A stretch of DNA of 64,000 bases from GCA-020344555 sp964405925. GTDB taxonomy: Bacteria; Planctomycetota; Phycisphaerae; UBA1845. Within the stretch, counting starts at the first letter, position 1. Each line of letters opens with the position of its first letter. The notes beneath the pieces were generated by a model, which was not told the DNA's origin, ran no database searches, and saw only the letters and a program-made list of their open reading frames with translations. The translations under genes and the position numbers were made by a program. This document shows, one piece after another, positions 44,763-52,753 of the stretch. The stretch spans positions 5,452-69,451 of the forward strand of contig CAYOQG010000002.1 of the NCBI GenBank assembly GCA_964405925.1, written 5' to 3'.

Positions 44763-44972
44763 ATGGGTTGGTGGAAAACGGTAAACGGCGGCGTGATCGG
44801 TGATCCGGCCGCGGACTACATCGAGCGGCTTGCGAGCATGGAGCTGGTTTTCGTCGAGCCGGCCGACTTACCCTGGAAGGTACGGGAGTGCCTGGCGGCG
44901 CTCTACCTGGAGGGCATCGGTCGGCCGCCGACGGACGACGACCTGCGCGCATTGCTCTCGTTCTGCGGGTGA
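44763..44972 (+). CDS. small hypothetical protein
   Basis: A 69-residue protein with a strong GGAGGATAATC ribosome-binding site before ATG 44763. The sequence (WWKTVNGGVIGDPAADYIERL, then a helical acidic end DDDLRALLSFCG) matches no family that I know. It heads a small + strand run with the next two genes. Confidence 0.55.
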   Translation: MGWWKTVNGGVIGDPAADYIERLASMELVFVEPADLPWKVRECLAALYLEGIGRPPTDDDLRALLSFCG

Positions 44973-45035
44973 GCCGATTGCTGAAGGTTGGTCGTGCACC
45001 AACAAGGTTGAAACGCGGCTTTCGGGATTGTGCCG

Positions 45036-45761
45036 ATGAACAATCCCACCTTGTTGATGCAGGAATCTCGGGTCGAGATAATGGGGAAGAAGCGAGCTGA
45101 ATACCGATGCGTTGCGACCTCTATCGAAGGGTTCGTGCAGCAGGTTGCTGTGCAGTACTTGCGGCACGGGTACTGGTTCTACGTGGCCGGACGTGTTCCG
45201 GACTACAAGGACCCGCGGGCTGTCGACGCCAAGCTCATCAAGAAGTACGGCATCGATGTGTCGCGTTCCGAGCGAGCACGTCGCAAACGAGCCGGCTTGG
45301 CAAACATGCAGTACATCTGTCATGATCGCTTTTTCCTCCTCATGGCTACGCACGGCCAGCACCGCTTCTTCGAAGAAGAGGCCGACGAGATCCGCGACGC
45401 CCGCCGCGTGTCCATCAAGTACGCCGGCTACAGCCTGTCGTTCCGCAACGGTCGGGTGTGTGTGCGTATCGACCAAGAGGAATACAAGCGGCTCAAGTCC
45501 CTGATGCTCGACCTGGCCTGCCGGCGAACTGCGGACAGGCTCGCATCTACGTTCTGGTCAATACCGTATGAGCCTTATGCGCCGGTCCGGCAGCAGCTCT
45601 TACAGATCTGGCGAGCCGTAAACCGAGCTCGGAACGAGGCGGGTTGCCGACGGGTGCCTATCGAATGCGTGCGCTGGAAGCGGCGTACGGTGAGGGCGTT
45701 TGAGGAGCCGGCTCGCGTGCAGACTGTGGAAGAGTCTTCAAACCTGGAGCAAGCTGCGTGA
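45036..45761 (+). CDS. conserved hypothetical protein of planctomycete mobile DNA
   Basis: About 241 residues from ATG 45036; the conserved part begins near MGKKRAEYRCVATS (ATG 45081), which could be the true start. The core GFVQQVAVQYLRHGYWFYVAG, then DRFFLLMATHGQHRFFEEE and VSIKYAGYSLSFRNG is strand-rich and basic, ending in an Arg-rich helix. It resembles proteins repeatedly found in planctomycete genomes without assigned function. Nucleic-acid binding is possible given the charge. The next gene starts within its stop codon (TGATG). Confidence 0.65.
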   Translation: MNNPTLLMQESRVEIMGKKRAEYRCVATSIEGFVQQVAVQYLRHGYWFYVAGRVPDYKDPRAVDAKLIKKYGIDVSRSERARRKRAGLANMQYICHDRFFLLMATHGQHRFFEEEADEIRDARRVSIKYAGYSLSFRNGRVCVRIDQEEYKRLKSLMLDLACRRTADRLASTFWSIPYEPYAPVRQQLLQIWRAVNRARNEAGCRRVPIECVRWKRRTVRAFEEPARVQTVEESSNLEQAA

Positions 45762-46249
45762 TGAGGATTACGAGAAGGGATCTCACGTCGACAGCCCGGC
45801 TTCTGGCGGTGCGAAAACTCGCCGCCACCGAGCTTGACGACGAGACGTTGGTGGCCGTTGCCGAGCGGGCGTTAGCAGAGGGGCGAAAGCCGGCGGCGTT
45901 ATTCCAGTGGATGCTGTCTCACCCGGAGTCGTGGGCGTGGGTGAGCGAAGAGGATAGAGCAGGGGCTCGGAAGCGGCTCTCAGAGTATGGAAGGGCCAAG
46001 CGTGGAGCGAAAGCCCGTCCGGTTCATGCGAAGCGGTCACAGACCGAGTGGGGCTCGTTCGGTCTTAAGCGGTTTTACGGAGTTGACATCAACTCAAAAC
46101 GGTATGCATCTTCGGGATGGGAAGCCGAAGCGGCGGCAACCGCGGAGGCTTGGGAGAGGCGACTTCGCCGGCGAGCGTTTCGGGAGAGAGTCGAGAGGCT
46201 CGTGGGTGTCCTCGTGGTCGGGCTTGCCGTACTTTGGCTCTTCTTTTGA
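45761..46249 (+). CDS. hypothetical protein with C-terminal membrane anchor
   Basis: A 162-residue protein translationally coupled to the gene before it. Residues 1-75 are helical (ELDDETLVAVAERALAEG), the middle is basic, and the last 16 residues form a membrane segment (GVLVVGLAVLWLFF), so it would be tail-anchored with the bulk in the cytoplasm. No family recognised. Confidence 0.55.
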   Translation: MRITRRDLTSTARLLAVRKLAATELDDETLVAVAERALAEGRKPAALFQWMLSHPESWAWVSEEDRAGARKRLSEYGRAKRGAKARPVHAKRSQTEWGSFGLKRFYGVDINSKRYASSGWEAEAAATAEAWERRLRRRAFRERVERLVGVLVVGLAVLWLFF

Positions 46250-46272
46250 GAGGCTCGTCGGGAAGCGACGGG

Positions 46273-46629
46273 CTATGCTGGCTGAGCCTTACGTTTGGTC
46301 GAGACGAACCGAATCTCGACTCGCTTATCGAGTGCGGCGGCGATGCGGCGTAGGACGGCGAGCGAATGGCCTTCATAGTCGGCGTCCTCAAGCCGACAGA
46401 TGGCCGACGCGCTGGTGCCGACGAGCTTCGCTAACCTGCGTTGGGATAGCCCGGCGTTAGTGCGGAGGTCGTAAATCTTCTGGGCAATATCGAGGTTCGC
46501 CTCTTCTTCCGCCACGGAGGCAAGACGCTCGGGGTCGTTGCCGATGTAGCGGTCGTAGAGGTACTGAACGGCGTCAGATTTGGCCTTGCGCTTGTTGACG
46601 TTCTTCTTCGTGGCTTTCTTGTTGCTCAT
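46273..46629 (-). CDS. XRE-family antitoxin (HigA-like)
   Basis: A 118-residue protein with a C-terminal Cro/CI-type HTH: DLRTNAGLSQRRLAKLVGTS then SAICRLEDADYEGHSLAVLR. The basic N terminus (KKATKKNVNKRKAK) may contact DNA or toxin. It begins inside the stop region of the toxin gene, a toxin-first order typical of HigBA. It should neutralise the toxin and repress the shared promoter. Confidence 0.88.
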   Translation of the reverse strand: MSNKKATKKNVNKRKAKSDAVQYLYDRYIGNDPERLASVAEEEANLDIAQKIYDLRTNAGLSQRRLAKLVGTSASAICRLEDADYEGHSLAVLRRIAAALDKRVEIRFVSTKRKAQPA

Positions 46630-47003
46630 GATTCGTCCTCGGGTTTGAACGTGTGGCTCGCAGGGTCTCGTTCAAACTCCTTCTTCCGTTCGACGGCTTT
46701 GTCGATTTCCATCGGCGGCACCCGTCGCTCTTTGGTCAGGCCGTGCGAGACCACGGTAGCTCTGCGGCCATGAAAGAAGTAAAGCATGCGGTAGTTGATA
46801 CCTTCCAGGCCGACCCGTAGCTCATAGATATCGTCCCGCAGATAGTCTGCAATCGGACGGCGCAGCTCGTGGCCGAACTCCCGAAGTCGCTTGAGCCGGG
46901 CGAGGCACTTGTTCTGTGCCTTGGCCGACAAGCCGTCGAGCCATTCGACCAACGGGACGGTCCCATCGTCCTCCTTGAAAAAAACGAGCTCAATACGCGG
47001 CAT
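46626..47003 (-). CDS. HigB/Gp49-type toxin (RelE superfamily)
   Basis: A 125-residue protein with the Gp49-like pattern VPLVEWLDGLSAKAQNKCLA then LRDDIYELRVGLEGINYRML and YFFHGRRATVVSHGLTKERR. Family members cleave mRNA on the ribosome. It starts with a good AGGAGG site below a clear promoter and overlaps the antitoxin start by four bases. It probably stabilises the element. Confidence 0.88.
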   Translation of the reverse strand: MPRIELVFFKEDDGTVPLVEWLDGLSAKAQNKCLARLKRLREFGHELRRPIADYLRDDIYELRVGLEGINYRMLYFFHGRRATVVSHGLTKERRVPPMEIDKAVERKKEFERDPASHTFKPEDES

Positions 47004-47016
47004 CCCTGCCTCCTAT

Positions 47017-47044
47017 ATGTTATCAAATTTGAGAACAAAGTCAA
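47017..47044 (-). promoter_or_regulatory. promoter of the toxin-antitoxin operon
   Basis: On the minus strand TTGACT (47039-47044) and TAACAT (47017-47022) are 16 bases apart. The spacer contains TCAAATTTGA, a perfect 10-base palindrome that could be the antitoxin operator. The start codon follows 13 bases after the -10 box, so the transcript leader is very short. Confidence 0.7.
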
Positions 47045-47273
47045 GCGGTTTTTCGGGTGGTTCTTGCCGGACAGTCCGAAAACACCGCTTACGCAAGCCG
47101 TGGCCGATATTCTACGCGAGCGGAAGCGTCCGAACCAGAGGGGGCGCCCGAGATCGGGGCCGGTGTCGTTCGTCGTGTACCGGATGGAGCACAACGTAGC
47201 CCGGGGCGTACCATGCGGTGGTGACCGTTATGCGGTGTCAGGATGCTGGGGGACTGGGGCTATCGGCGGCCGG

Positions 47274-48338
47274 CTAGATCGGCACGTCGTGGGAGGCGCT
47301 CTCGGATGTCCGGCGGCGGCGCTTGTCGTAGATCTGCGTTGTCGTGATGTGGCGGTGGCCGAGGAGTTCCTGGACCTTCACGATGTCGACGCCAGCGTCT
47401 AGAAGCAAGGTCGCCACGGTGGCCCGCAGGGAGTGCGGGGTGTAGATGCACCGTATCCTTGTCGTTCCATCCGGGTCCGCGTGCTCCTTCATGGCACCGG
47501 GTAGGCGCTCAAGATAGCTCATGATTAGCTTGTACATCGTTACGGGGGCAAGAGCCCGGTTCCCGAGTCTCTTGCTCCGTGGGTTCAGCCTGACTCTGAA
47601 GAGGGCGCCGCTCGTGATGCCGGCCTGTTCGATGTACTGGCTAATGGCGTCCGCAGCGACGAAGTTGAGGCCGATGGTGCGCCGCTTCTTGCCTTTATCA
47701 CCGACGCGGATCGTAGCCCCTACGCCCTCCTGGTGCAAATCCGCCACTCTGAGCTGCAATCCGGTGGTCAACCGGCACCCGCTGTAGAGATAGCACTTGA
47801 GGATGGCCCGGTCACGGTAGTCAAGCACGTTGTCGCCGCTGGGCAGTACCATCAACTGCCGAGCCCGGGTGACCGTAAGGGCCTTGGTCTCGTCCACCGG
47901 ATCGGTCGATTCGCGGGAGATGAACTGGGCGTGCGCCGGATTGGGCACAACGATCGGCAGCCGCATGTCCGCTGCGGCGTTGGCCAGATACTTGTAGAAG
48001 CTGGAAACCGACGAAACCCGTCGGTTTAGCGTTTTCGGCGCGGCGCCGCTTGCGATGAGTTCGTCCCGCCAGTTTTGGACGTCGGCGACCGACGCGGCAA
48101 GCATTCTCCAGGCCTCGTTCGGCCAGGTTATACCGAGAAACTCGATCAACGAGCGCAGATCCTGACGGTAGGCCCGCTGGGTGTGAGCACTGCTACGGCG
48201 GGTGACCCAGGTCTCGAAGGCCTCGGCCACAGAGAAGTAGAAGCGTTCAACGCGAGAGCGAACCTGGGGCGTGTCATTGCCGACGAGAATTCGGGGCAGT
48301 TCTTCGGTGTCGCGAACAACGGGCAGCGGTTTGTTCAA
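47274..48338 (-). CDS. second tyrosine recombinase (XerC/D-like)
   Basis: About 354 residues from TTG 48338, which follows GGAGG; the frame is open further upstream but without a better start. A core-binding domain (VAEAFETWVTRRSSAHTQRA) precedes the catalytic domain: Arg in YLYSGCRLTTGLQL, HxxR in YTPHSLRATVATLLL, LGH in VQELLGHRHITTTQIY with the catalytic Tyr. All residues are present. It differs from the tmRNA integrase and is closer to Xer or integron-like enzymes. It may be resolvase-like, or belong to a second element nested here. Confidence 0.85.
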   Translation of the reverse strand: MNKPLPVVRDTEELPRILVGNDTPQVRSRVERFYFSVAEAFETWVTRRSSAHTQRAYRQDLRSLIEFLGITWPNEAWRMLAASVADVQNWRDELIASGAAPKTLNRRVSSVSSFYKYLANAAADMRLPIVVPNPAHAQFISRESTDPVDETKALTVTRARQLMVLPSGDNVLDYRDRAILKCYLYSGCRLTTGLQLRVADLHQEGVGATIRVGDKGKKRRTIGLNFVAADAISQYIEQAGITSGALFRVRLNPRSKRLGNRALAPVTMYKLIMSYLERLPGAMKEHADPDGTTRIRCIYTPHSLRATVATLLLDAGVDIVKVQELLGHRHITTTQIYDKRRRRTSESASHDVPI

Positions 48339-48416
48339 TGGGCCTCCATGCCAATGATGTGTCACTACAAGCGGGGATCTCTGAGAAAGATAACAGATTT
48401 TATCTTTCCTGGTCAA

Positions 48417-48708
48417 GGAAGAAAAGTGTCAGCATCTCGGCACTCCTGTAGCCGTGCGGAGGTGCCGTGACGAGTTGCTGATGTGGTTCGGAACGAACTC
48501 CGAATAGACCACGCGCGGATTGGGTGACGCCGCGTGTATGCCCCTCGGCGCGGAATCCGGGGTCCTGTCGCAAGCCGGCCGAGAACAGCGCTGACAGTGG
48601 TCCGCGGCAGCCTTCGGGCATGGAGGGAGCGGTTTCCAGGTCATCCACCTAGAAGCCAGCGTATTTCAGGGCGATCGATTGCAGCGCAAAGCCGAGGCAG
48701 TTGTGTGG
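48417..48708. other. intergenic stretch without a supported gene
   Basis: This is the region between the second recombinase and the lipase-like gene. Short minus-strand frames exist (for example 48429-48644) but show no homology or ribosome-binding site. Confidence 0.35.
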
Positions 48709-51348
48709 TCAGGGATTGGGGCCGGTGGCTGCCGCCTCGAAGTTAGCATAGTCCTCGAGATCTACGTCGAAATCCGCGTCCGTGTCGAAAAAGTCGCGAC
48801 ATGCCGCTTGAGGGATCAGGAAGGCAGGCGTCTCGGCGCCTCCGCTGAAGCACTTCATAAACGCCGCAAAATCACGCAAATCCACATCACCGTCACGGTC
48901 GTAGTCGGCGAGCGCAGTGACGACCACCACATCTGCCGCTCCCATGTGAGCTCCGTTGGTGGCTGTTATGATGGTCGATCCGACCCGGTGACCCGTAACA
49001 ACGCCTTCGGCATCCACGGTGGCAACTTCCGGGTCGGATGTCTCGTACGTGGTTCCCAATGATGCGGGTGTCAGATCTCGCTCGACTCCATCGTCGTAAG
49101 TGCCCATGACCGTGACGGCTTGTGTGGGCGCAAAGGCGAACAGGTACAGCATCTCCGGCCCCACGGAGATGCCGGTCAGCGAAGCGCCGACATCAACCTG
49201 GAGCAATAGCTCGACCGCCTCCGCGAAGTTCTGCTTGGCATCAAACGCAAAAGCCCCCAACCGAACCTCGCCGATCGAGTTCGCCGGTACGTCGATTAGC
49301 ACGTCGAACGGCGCTTCCTCGTCAATCGCGGCATCGTTATCGGAGACTACCATCACGCGCACGGGAACAAAGCCTCCGGTACCCTGAACCGTTACGGATA
49401 GCTCAGCCCCCGGCGTGACCGGGGTCCCTGGGAGTGGACTAACGATCTGAATCCCATCCTCAACGGCATGGGTCTGCTGTGGAAGCACGAACAAGGGGGT
49501 GCCGTTGCTTCGAAGAGCTCGGGGCGGAAACTCCGACGCAAATGTATCGCTGTTCACCTGAGCATTAAGGAGCTCAACCGCCCGATCGCTGATCCGCGTT
49601 TCGGCAGTCACCGTGGTATGAATCCCGAGTGCGAGCGGTACCATATTCAGCCCATAGACGCTGGTTTGGCTTGAACCAGTTCCCAACCCACCTTCCTGGC
49701 TGATGCGACCGACGATGAAGTCGTGTTGGAGTTCGGGAGGAAACAGGTCTTCAGGCAGTACGCCAAAGAACCGTAGTATGGTCAGCAACGTGCTCATCTC
49801 CGCCGGAAGGAGGCTCTCCATCCCCGCTTGGAGGATGTCAGACCCGCCTACACCCACGATGGCATGGGCCTGGACCTCTGCACCTGGCAGGTTTGACAAA
49901 ACGTCACTGCTCGGTTGAAGATCTTCTACAGCACCGCAATCCACACAATGACGAATGAGTCGCATTGCTCTGTTGAAGACCACCCCGTACAAGGGGTCGT
50001 TACTATACGCCATCAAGATGACCGCCAACGGAGACCCCAGGTGTGGCGTGTCCACTGTGATCAGTTTGTGGATGTCCCCCTCCCCGAAATTGTCGTTGCG
50101 GATGTAGTAAGCGTTGATGTTGCCGATGTACATGCGAGAGAGCAAGCCGCCCATGCTATGCCCGAAGACGTCCGCCTGAGTTGCGGCAATCCCCTGCTCA
50201 CGCAACATTTCCACAGCCCGGGCGACACCCCAGCGGGCGAAACGCACATTACTGACAAAATGATCCGCGTGGTAAGGCCTGTAATCCTGGCGGCAAACGG
50301 TGAACCGTGGATCATTCACCAGCGCCCAAGTCCACGTGTCCCTGTCCGACCAAAGCCCGTGAAGGAGCATCACCGGCGGGCGGACGAGGTCGATTTGGCG
50401 AGTTGCGGTTATTTCAACGCTACCGCCGTCCGGGGTGAAAGTCATGTCTATGTTGATGGGACGCTCCACCAAGTTCTCATCGGCCGGCGCCCGCACGAAG
50501 TCCTCCGGGGCGGTCAAGACCGCAAAGGCCATGTGCCGCCCGTCCGCTAGCTCCACGGTGGAGACCGACAGAGTTGTGACGTGCTCGCGCCCGCCCGGCG
50601 TGCTCAATGTCCCCACGTCTGCCGGTGAACCGTTTTCATCCGAGACCCGAAACTCGACGCTCCCGGGTCCGCCCACTTCTGCCCGAACGAGGACACACGT
50701 GACCCCATCTCCCGCGAGACCCACAATCAGGCGCCCACCGGACGCCAGTTCGTTCGGATCACCAGCAACGTCACCTTGGTCAATCAACTCCGGGTTGGGA
50801 TCGACGACCTCAATCTGCGCTACGCCTCTGACTATTGAGACATATACTCCACCCCGGTTGCCATCGTACCAACCTTTATGATCAGCCGGGAGTAGGATTA
50901 CCTCTTGCCCGGCGTCGAGAGTGACATCGACATGCATCCCCACGCCTGCTGCTTCTGCATTCTGGGCAGTTGTCCAGTAGCACCCGTTGTCGAGACCGAA
51001 ATCAGGAGCATAAGGAGACTCGTACGGACAGTCCTGCGGAGGACAGGTCGACCATGGGGAGCGGTCGATATAACCCCAGACGCGTGTGGTCCACCCCCAA
51101 CACACCTGCGAGCCCGGGTCTGAACAATAGGGCTCCGGAAAAGATGCGTCGCAGCTCCAGGGGGACCAAGCACCTGCCGCAATCGTAAACCTGTATGTCC
51201 CTGAAGAATCCGGATGCCAACGCACCCCACTCAGCGAGTCCCCGGGTACGTATATATCTGTTATATCTGTCTGGGCGGCCGGGACAGGTAACACGGACAT
51301 TGCTTGAGCAAGAGCTATCTGGAGATACAGAACTGGTAGGTTGCGCAT
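48709..51348 (-). CDS. secreted lipase-like alpha/beta hydrolase with Ig-like and dockerin-like ends
   Basis: An 879-residue exported protein; ATG 51348 follows GGGAGGATG. A signal peptide (VLYLQIALAQAMSVLPVPA) is followed by a beta-rich N-terminal part. The hydrolase region has the oxyanion strand VMLLHGLWSDRDTW (~326-339) and nucleophile elbow GHSMGG with Ser398, resembling lipases and PGAP1-like esterases. After about residue 690 comes a bacterial Ig-like (Big_2) domain (ASLGTTYETSDPEVATVDAE). The C terminus has two dockerin-like calcium loops (DYDRDGDVDLRDF and DTDADFDVDLEDY). It probably acts outside the cell on lipids or esters. It is an unusual cargo within a mobile region. Confidence 0.82.
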   Translation of the reverse strand: MRNLPVLYLQIALAQAMSVLPVPAAQTDITDIYVPGDSLSGVRWHPDSSGTYRFTIAAGAWSPWSCDASFPEPYCSDPGSQVCWGWTTRVWGYIDRSPWSTCPPQDCPYESPYAPDFGLDNGCYWTTAQNAEAAGVGMHVDVTLDAGQEVILLPADHKGWYDGNRGGVYVSIVRGVAQIEVVDPNPELIDQGDVAGDPNELASGGRLIVGLAGDGVTCVLVRAEVGGPGSVEFRVSDENGSPADVGTLSTPGGREHVTTLSVSTVELADGRHMAFAVLTAPEDFVRAPADENLVERPINIDMTFTPDGGSVEITATRQIDLVRPPVMLLHGLWSDRDTWTWALVNDPRFTVCRQDYRPYHADHFVSNVRFARWGVARAVEMLREQGIAATQADVFGHSMGGLLSRMYIGNINAYYIRNDNFGEGDIHKLITVDTPHLGSPLAVILMAYSNDPLYGVVFNRAMRLIRHCVDCGAVEDLQPSSDVLSNLPGAEVQAHAIVGVGGSDILQAGMESLLPAEMSTLLTILRFFGVLPEDLFPPELQHDFIVGRISQEGGLGTGSSQTSVYGLNMVPLALGIHTTVTAETRISDRAVELLNAQVNSDTFASEFPPRALRSNGTPLFVLPQQTHAVEDGIQIVSPLPGTPVTPGAELSVTVQGTGGFVPVRVMVVSDNDAAIDEEAPFDVLIDVPANSIGEVRLGAFAFDAKQNFAEAVELLLQVDVGASLTGISVGPEMLYLFAFAPTQAVTVMGTYDDGVERDLTPASLGTTYETSDPEVATVDAEGVVTGHRVGSTIITATNGAHMGAADVVVVTALADYDRDGDVDLRDFAAFMKCFSGGAETPAFLIPQAACRDFFDTDADFDVDLEDYANFEAAATGPNP

Positions 51349-51432
51349 CGTGTCATCCTCCCGTTCCGGGCGCCCGGCGACACCGGCGCGACGTGACTCC
51401 GGTGAGAAGCACCGGTCGCTGATCACCCGATC

Positions 51433-51540
51433 TCACAGCACGGCCATGACGGTGTTGCTGGCTTGGCCTTCGCCGGCTTTGTTGACCGCGATGACGCGGT
51501 ATTCCCATTCCTTGCCGCGCTCCTGATTCGAGTAGGTAAT
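51433..51540 (-). pseudogene. fibronectin type III C-terminal fragment
   Basis: The frame reads ITYSNQERGKEWEYRVIA then VNKAGEGQASNTVMAVL and stops, which is the last strands of an FnIII domain as found at the C terminus of planctomycete mobile-element proteins. The preceding codons are unrelated and include a stop, so only the tail is left. Confidence 0.55.
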
Positions 51541-51861
51541 CCTCGCTTTGGCTCGGTGACAGTCCGGTCAGATGCGGCGGTTTCCGGCCGATGCTTGGCG
51601 GCCGGTCCATCCGACGCGCCAAGCCCCCTCGCAGCCGTCGCGTCCGCCGAGGCTGCCCTGTCAACGCGATGCCGCTATCGTACACAATCGCCGAACGTGC
51701 GCCAACCAGAGATGGGGGCGGTTCGAGTGAGAATTGAACGCGATCGACCAAGATGGTGGGCGTTCCGGCGGGCGGGAGCGACGCGGGAACATAGGTTCGC
51801 TCGGTGTCGATGGCCCGGCTCCGTGGGTCCGCCGATTCATTTGCCTAAATGGGGATCGGCG
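51541..51861. other. no gene recognised
   Basis: Frames are open on both strands but show no homology or start signals. This is probably decayed sequence next to the FnIII fragment. Confidence 0.35.
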
Positions 51862-52134
51862 TCAAGTCACGCCGTTAAAGCCGCCGGGGCGAATCTGCAG
51901 ACGCGAACCCTGGTAGCGGCGCCGGCCAAATGGGACGTGCGTCAGCGCAAACGCGCGGACCGTTGCGGCTACGCCCTCAAGAAAGCGGGCGCCGAGCTTA
52001 TCTCCCACAACGTCGCATTCGAATTGGATGATCTGCAGGCTCTCAATGACCGCATCGAGGTTCTCGCCGAGAGATGTTGAGAACTGTCGCTGATGCGACG
52101 GCTCAACAGGCTCATAATCCGTTCGGTTGTCCAT
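51862..52134 (-). CDS. small hypothetical protein
   Basis: A 90-residue frame from ATG 52134, without a strong ribosome-binding site. The middle is a regular amphipathic helix (LDAVIESLQIIQFECDVVGD, then ARFLEGVAATVRAFAL). No family recognised. It may be a real small gene downstream of the DUF932 gene. Confidence 0.4.
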   Translation of the reverse strand: MDNRTDYEPVEPSHQRQFSTSLGENLDAVIESLQIIQFECDVVGDKLGARFLEGVAATVRAFALTHVPFGRRRYQGSRLQIRPGGFNGVT

Positions 52135-52369
52135 AATCCCAGCATGCCATAACTCGGGGTCCGGTTGCAACCCAATCGTGCTGTGCGTTCGTCGTATGCA
52201 GAAAAAACGAGAAGTCCAGTCTCCTTTACTGAGTGGAGAGCACAGCGATGAATCGCCCGGCGCGGGTGGAGCGCGGACACGTAGCGTGCGCTGCTGATGA
52301 CGAACGAGGAAGAGAGATTCGGTGGTGCGGTGAACCTTCTTCCGTTCGCCTGGGCCTCGGCGGCCGATC

Positions 52370-52753
52370 TCAGGCTGCAAGGGCCAGGAGTTGGCCGGCC
52401 TTCTCGTCGGCTTCGGTTCGGTCGCCGGCGTTTGCGAACTTGCCGGAGAGCCGCGTCAGCGCGTCCACGATCGAGAAGATCGTAAACCGCCCCCGCTGCT
52501 CGGCAATCTTCAGCGCCTCTTTGGCCAGCGTGCGAGTGATCCCGTGCTTGGCGAGTGTCTTGGCGACTTCTTCGGCGTCGTCGCCAAGCTTCGTCTGCAT
52601 GGCTTGCTTGATCACCCGAGCGAAGCCGTCGCGTCGCGCGTCCCGTTGCTCGACCAGATTCAGAATGATCTGGCGAATCTGGTTCAACGACTCGTGCACG
52701 TTGGCCGTGTGTTTGCGGCTGAATTCCACGACTTCGACCGCATCCCAGACGAT
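52370..52753 (-). CDS. DUF932 protein, 3' exon (split by group II intron)
   Basis: 128 codons including the stop. Reading continues IVWDAVEVVEFSRKHTANVH, then a helical end (RFTIFSIVDALTRLSG). When joined to base 55153 of the 5' exon, the phase is kept exactly and the product QSICANH-IVWDAVEVV is the continuous sequence expected of this family. On its own it lacks a start. Confidence 0.85.
   Translation of the reverse strand: MVWDAVEVVEFSRKHTANVHESLNQIRQIILNLVEQRDARRDGFARVIKQAMQTKLGDDAEEVAKTLAKHGITRTLAKEALKIAEQRGRFTIFSIVDALTRLSGKFANAGDRTEADEKAGQLLALAA

Noticed and set aside
51541..51861. Larger FnIII protein upstream of the fragment at 51433
   Set aside because: The frame is interrupted by a stop and the sequence upstream does not resemble FnIII strands in any frame.
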